Shown: positions 14,279-15,921 of the stretch, piece after piece | Layout: every line of letters begins with the position of its first letter | How positions within the stretch are numbered: the stretch's first letter is position 1 | Assembly (NCBI GenBank): GCA_026400305.1 | Contig: JAPLPI010000088.1 | Coordinates: 1 to 15,921 of the forward strand | DNA length: 15,921 nt | Source of the DNA: Alphaproteobacteria bacterium | Lineage (GTDB): Bacteria; Pseudomonadota; Alphaproteobacteria; Micropepsales; Micropepsaceae | Direction of reading: 5' to 3' | Program-made: the position numbers and the translations under genes | Notes under the pieces: model-generated | Told to the model about the DNA's origin: nothing | What the model saw: only the letters and a program-made list of their open reading frames with translations | Databases searched by the model: none

Positions 14279-15594
14279 TGAGCGTCACCGTTCGCTTCGC
14301 GCCATCGCCGACCGGGCTGCTGCATGCGGGCAATGCCCGCACCGCGTTGCTGAACTGGCTGTTCGCCAAAAAGCTGGGCGGGCGGTTCCTGCTCCGGATC
14401 GACGACACCGATGCGGCGCGCTCCACCAAGGCGTTTGAAGAGGCGATCTATCGTGACCTGGCCTGGCTGGGTCTGACCCATGACGGCACCGACCGCCAGA
14501 TCAACCGGCTGGCCAAATACAGCGCCGCTTTCTACCGGCTGCAGGTGGCGGGTCTGGTCTATCCCTGTTTCGAGACCGAAGTGGAGCTGGACCGCCAACG
14601 TTCGCTTCTGGCGGCGCGCAAGTTGCCGCCGATCTATAACCGCACTTCGCTGGAGCCCGCCAACAGGGCCAAGTGGGAAGCTGAAAGCCGCAGGCCGCAT
14701 TGGCGCTTCAAGCTGTCGCGCACGCCGGTCAGCTGGACCGACCTGGTGCGCGGCCCGGTGGAGATTGACACCGCCACCATGTCCGATCCAGTGCTGGTTC
14801 GTGAGGATGGCGCCTTTCTCTACACGCTGCCGTCGGTGGCCGACGATATCGACATGGCCATCACCCATGTTGTGCGCGGCGAAGATCATGTCACCAACAC
14901 CGCGGCCCAGATTGAAATCTTCCAGGCGCTGGGTGGCCACGTTCCCAAGTTTGCGCATTTCCCGCTGCTGGTGGGCGCGGGCGGCGAGGCGCTGAGCAAG
15001 CGGCTGGGTTCGCTGTCGCTAGAAAGCCTACGCGAGGCGGGCATCGAGCCATTGGCGGTGACGGCCTATCTCGCCAAGATCGGCACCAGTGATCCGGTCG
15101 AGCCGCACCAGTCGCTGGGCGAACTGGCCAGTGAATTCGATTTTTCCAAGATTGGCCGCGCCCCGGCGCATTTCGCCCCCGAAGAACTGGACGCGCTGAA
15201 CGCCAGGACCTTGCATGCCATGCCGTACAGCGTCATCGCGGGCCGCATACCCCAGGGTGAAGCCTTCTGGGATGCCATCAAGCCTAACCTCACCAAGCTG
15301 TCCGATGCCGCCGGCATGGCAATTCTGGTGACCGGACCGGTCACGCCCGTGATCGAGGATGCCGGGCTGGCGGAAAGAGCCGCCGCGCTGCTGCCGCCCG
15401 AACCGTGGGACGAAGCCACCTGGGGCGCCTGGACCAAGGCGGTTTCTGCAGAAACCGGGGCCAAGGGCAGGGGCCTTTTTCATCCGTTAAGGCTGGCGCT
15501 GACGGGCCAGGAGCATGGACCCGAACTCAAAAAACTGTTACCTCTGATCGGGCGCGATAAATCCATGGCGCGGCTCAAAGGGGAAACGGCGTGA
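14278..15594 (+). CDS. gltX: Glutamate--tRNA ligase (GluRS2-like form)
   Basis: This class I aminoacyl-tRNA synthetase attaches glutamate to tRNA in the cytoplasm. Visible features are FAPSPTGLLHAGNARTALLN (HIGH-type motif HAGN at 16-19), FLLRIDDTDAARS, DLAWLGL, VRGEDHVTNTAAQIEIFQALG and the KMSKS-type loop ALSKR (Lys241). The protein is 438 residues, shorter than a typical 465-490. The Cys-x-Cys zinc site of many GluRS enzymes is reduced to one Cys in YPCFETEVELDRQR. Alphaproteobacteria commonly carry two GltX paralogues that share glutamylation of tRNA-Glu and tRNA-Gln, the latter being converted by GatCAB. The short length suggests the second type, although specificity cannot be read from this sequence alone. 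It overlaps nadE by one base, and cysS follows after 94 bases. Confidence 0.93.
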   Translation: MSVTVRFAPSPTGLLHAGNARTALLNWLFAKKLGGRFLLRIDDTDAARSTKAFEEAIYRDLAWLGLTHDGTDRQINRLAKYSAAFYRLQVAGLVYPCFETEVELDRQRSLLAARKLPPIYNRTSLEPANRAKWEAESRRPHWRFKLSRTPVSWTDLVRGPVEIDTATMSDPVLVREDGAFLYTLPSVADDIDMAITHVVRGEDHVTNTAAQIEIFQALGGHVPKFAHFPLLVGAGGEALSKRLGSLSLESLREAGIEPLAVTAYLAKIGTSDPVEPHQSLGELASEFDFSKIGRAPAHFAPEELDALNARTLHAMPYSVIAGRIPQGEAFWDAIKPNLTKLSDAAGMAILVTGPVTPVIEDAGLAERAAALLPPEPWDEATWGAWTKAVSAETGAKGRGLFHPLRLALTGQEHGPELKKLLPLIGRDKSMARLKGETA

Positions 15595-15688
15595 TCGTTT
15601 CGTGTCAAACCGGAATTCGAATTAGCGGCTGATTGCTCCGCCTGTTTCCGTTTGCCTGAACCGTATCCACCTTTTTCGAGCCGTTCCG

Positions 15689-15921
15689 ATGTCCCTGCGC
15701 CTCTTTAACACCCTGACCAAGACCAAGGACGATTTTTCGCCCCTCGATGCGAAGAATGTCCGCATGTATGTCTGCGGCCCCACGGTCTACGACTTCGCCC
15801 ATATCGGCAATGCGCGCCCAGTCATCGTGTTCGATATCCTGTTCCGGCTCTTGCGCCACACCTATGGCGACGACCATGTCACCTATGTCCGTAACATCAC
15901 CGACGTGGACGACAAGATCAA
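15689..15921 (+). CDS. cysS: Cysteine--tRNA ligase, 5' part (runs off the right edge)
   Basis: The first 77 codons of a class I synthetase that charges tRNA-Cys are present. The opening [16 protein letters not shown] leads into [20 protein letters not shown], where Cys29 is the first ligand of the catalytic zinc and HIGN (38-41) is the HIGH motif of the ATP site. [12 protein letters not shown], the conserved second strand block, reaches the window end. These blocks are diagnostic for CysRS. The ATG at 15689 has no strong Shine-Dalgarno sequence. The 94 bases between it and gltX hold no other gene and may contain its own promoter, although I could not pick a reliable -35/-10 pair. Confidence 0.95.
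   Translation, partial: MSLRLFNTLTKTKDDFSPLDAKNVRMYVCGPTVYDFAHIGNARPVIVFDILFRLLRHTYGDDHVTYVRNITDVDDKI

Overview
The window looks like an alphaproteobacterial chromosome. It is GC-rich with many GTG/TTG starts. It carries a class II DAHP synthase, an alphaproteobacterial-type glutathione reductase and the order gph / glmU-glmS-rpiA-gor, and it has a REP-like palindrome of a kind I associate with this class. A finer placement (for example near Caulobacterales or Rhizomicrobium-like bacteria) would be a guess.

Layout. (1) Bases 1 to about 1,860 are visibly AT-richer, with different codon use. They hold the end of an integrated element: a second, truncated copy of an integrase 3' end (1-69), a small two-helix membrane protein (246-515), and a tyrosine recombinase on the minus strand (558-1795) split by a frameshift. 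The element abuts the 3' end of a tRNA-Val(CAC) gene (1907-1981, minus), the classic integration target, and the tRNA keeps a good promoter. (2) Bases 2062-2802 hold decayed two-component genes: a histidine-kinase ATPase remnant (minus) head to head with a response-regulator receiver remnant (plus). (3) From 2799 the region is housekeeping. gph (minus) diverges from glmU-glmS (overlapping TAATG), then rpiA and gor. These cover UDP-GlcNAc synthesis, pentose phosphate isomerisation, glutathione reduction and phosphoglycolate removal. (4) Bases 8970-9311 hold a TonB-C-like secreted protein gene cut by an in-frame TAA directly after its signal peptide. (5) A class II DAHP synthase (shikimate entry) is followed by a REP-like inverted repeat, a conserved-looking six-helix membrane protein of unknown role, and a Gfo/Idh/MocA oxidoreductase that has lost most of its nucleotide-binding half in frame. 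(6) nadE (glutamine-dependent NAD synthase) overlaps gltX by TGATG, and the 5' end of cysS runs off the right edge.

I did not find a convincing undescribed multi-gene system. The most unusual points are four. The small membrane gene is bounded by two near-identical integrase termini that differ only at synonymous sites. Gene decay is clustered beside the tRNA. The oxidoreductase has an in-frame internal deletion. The TonB-like gene has a stop exactly at the signal-peptide boundary.
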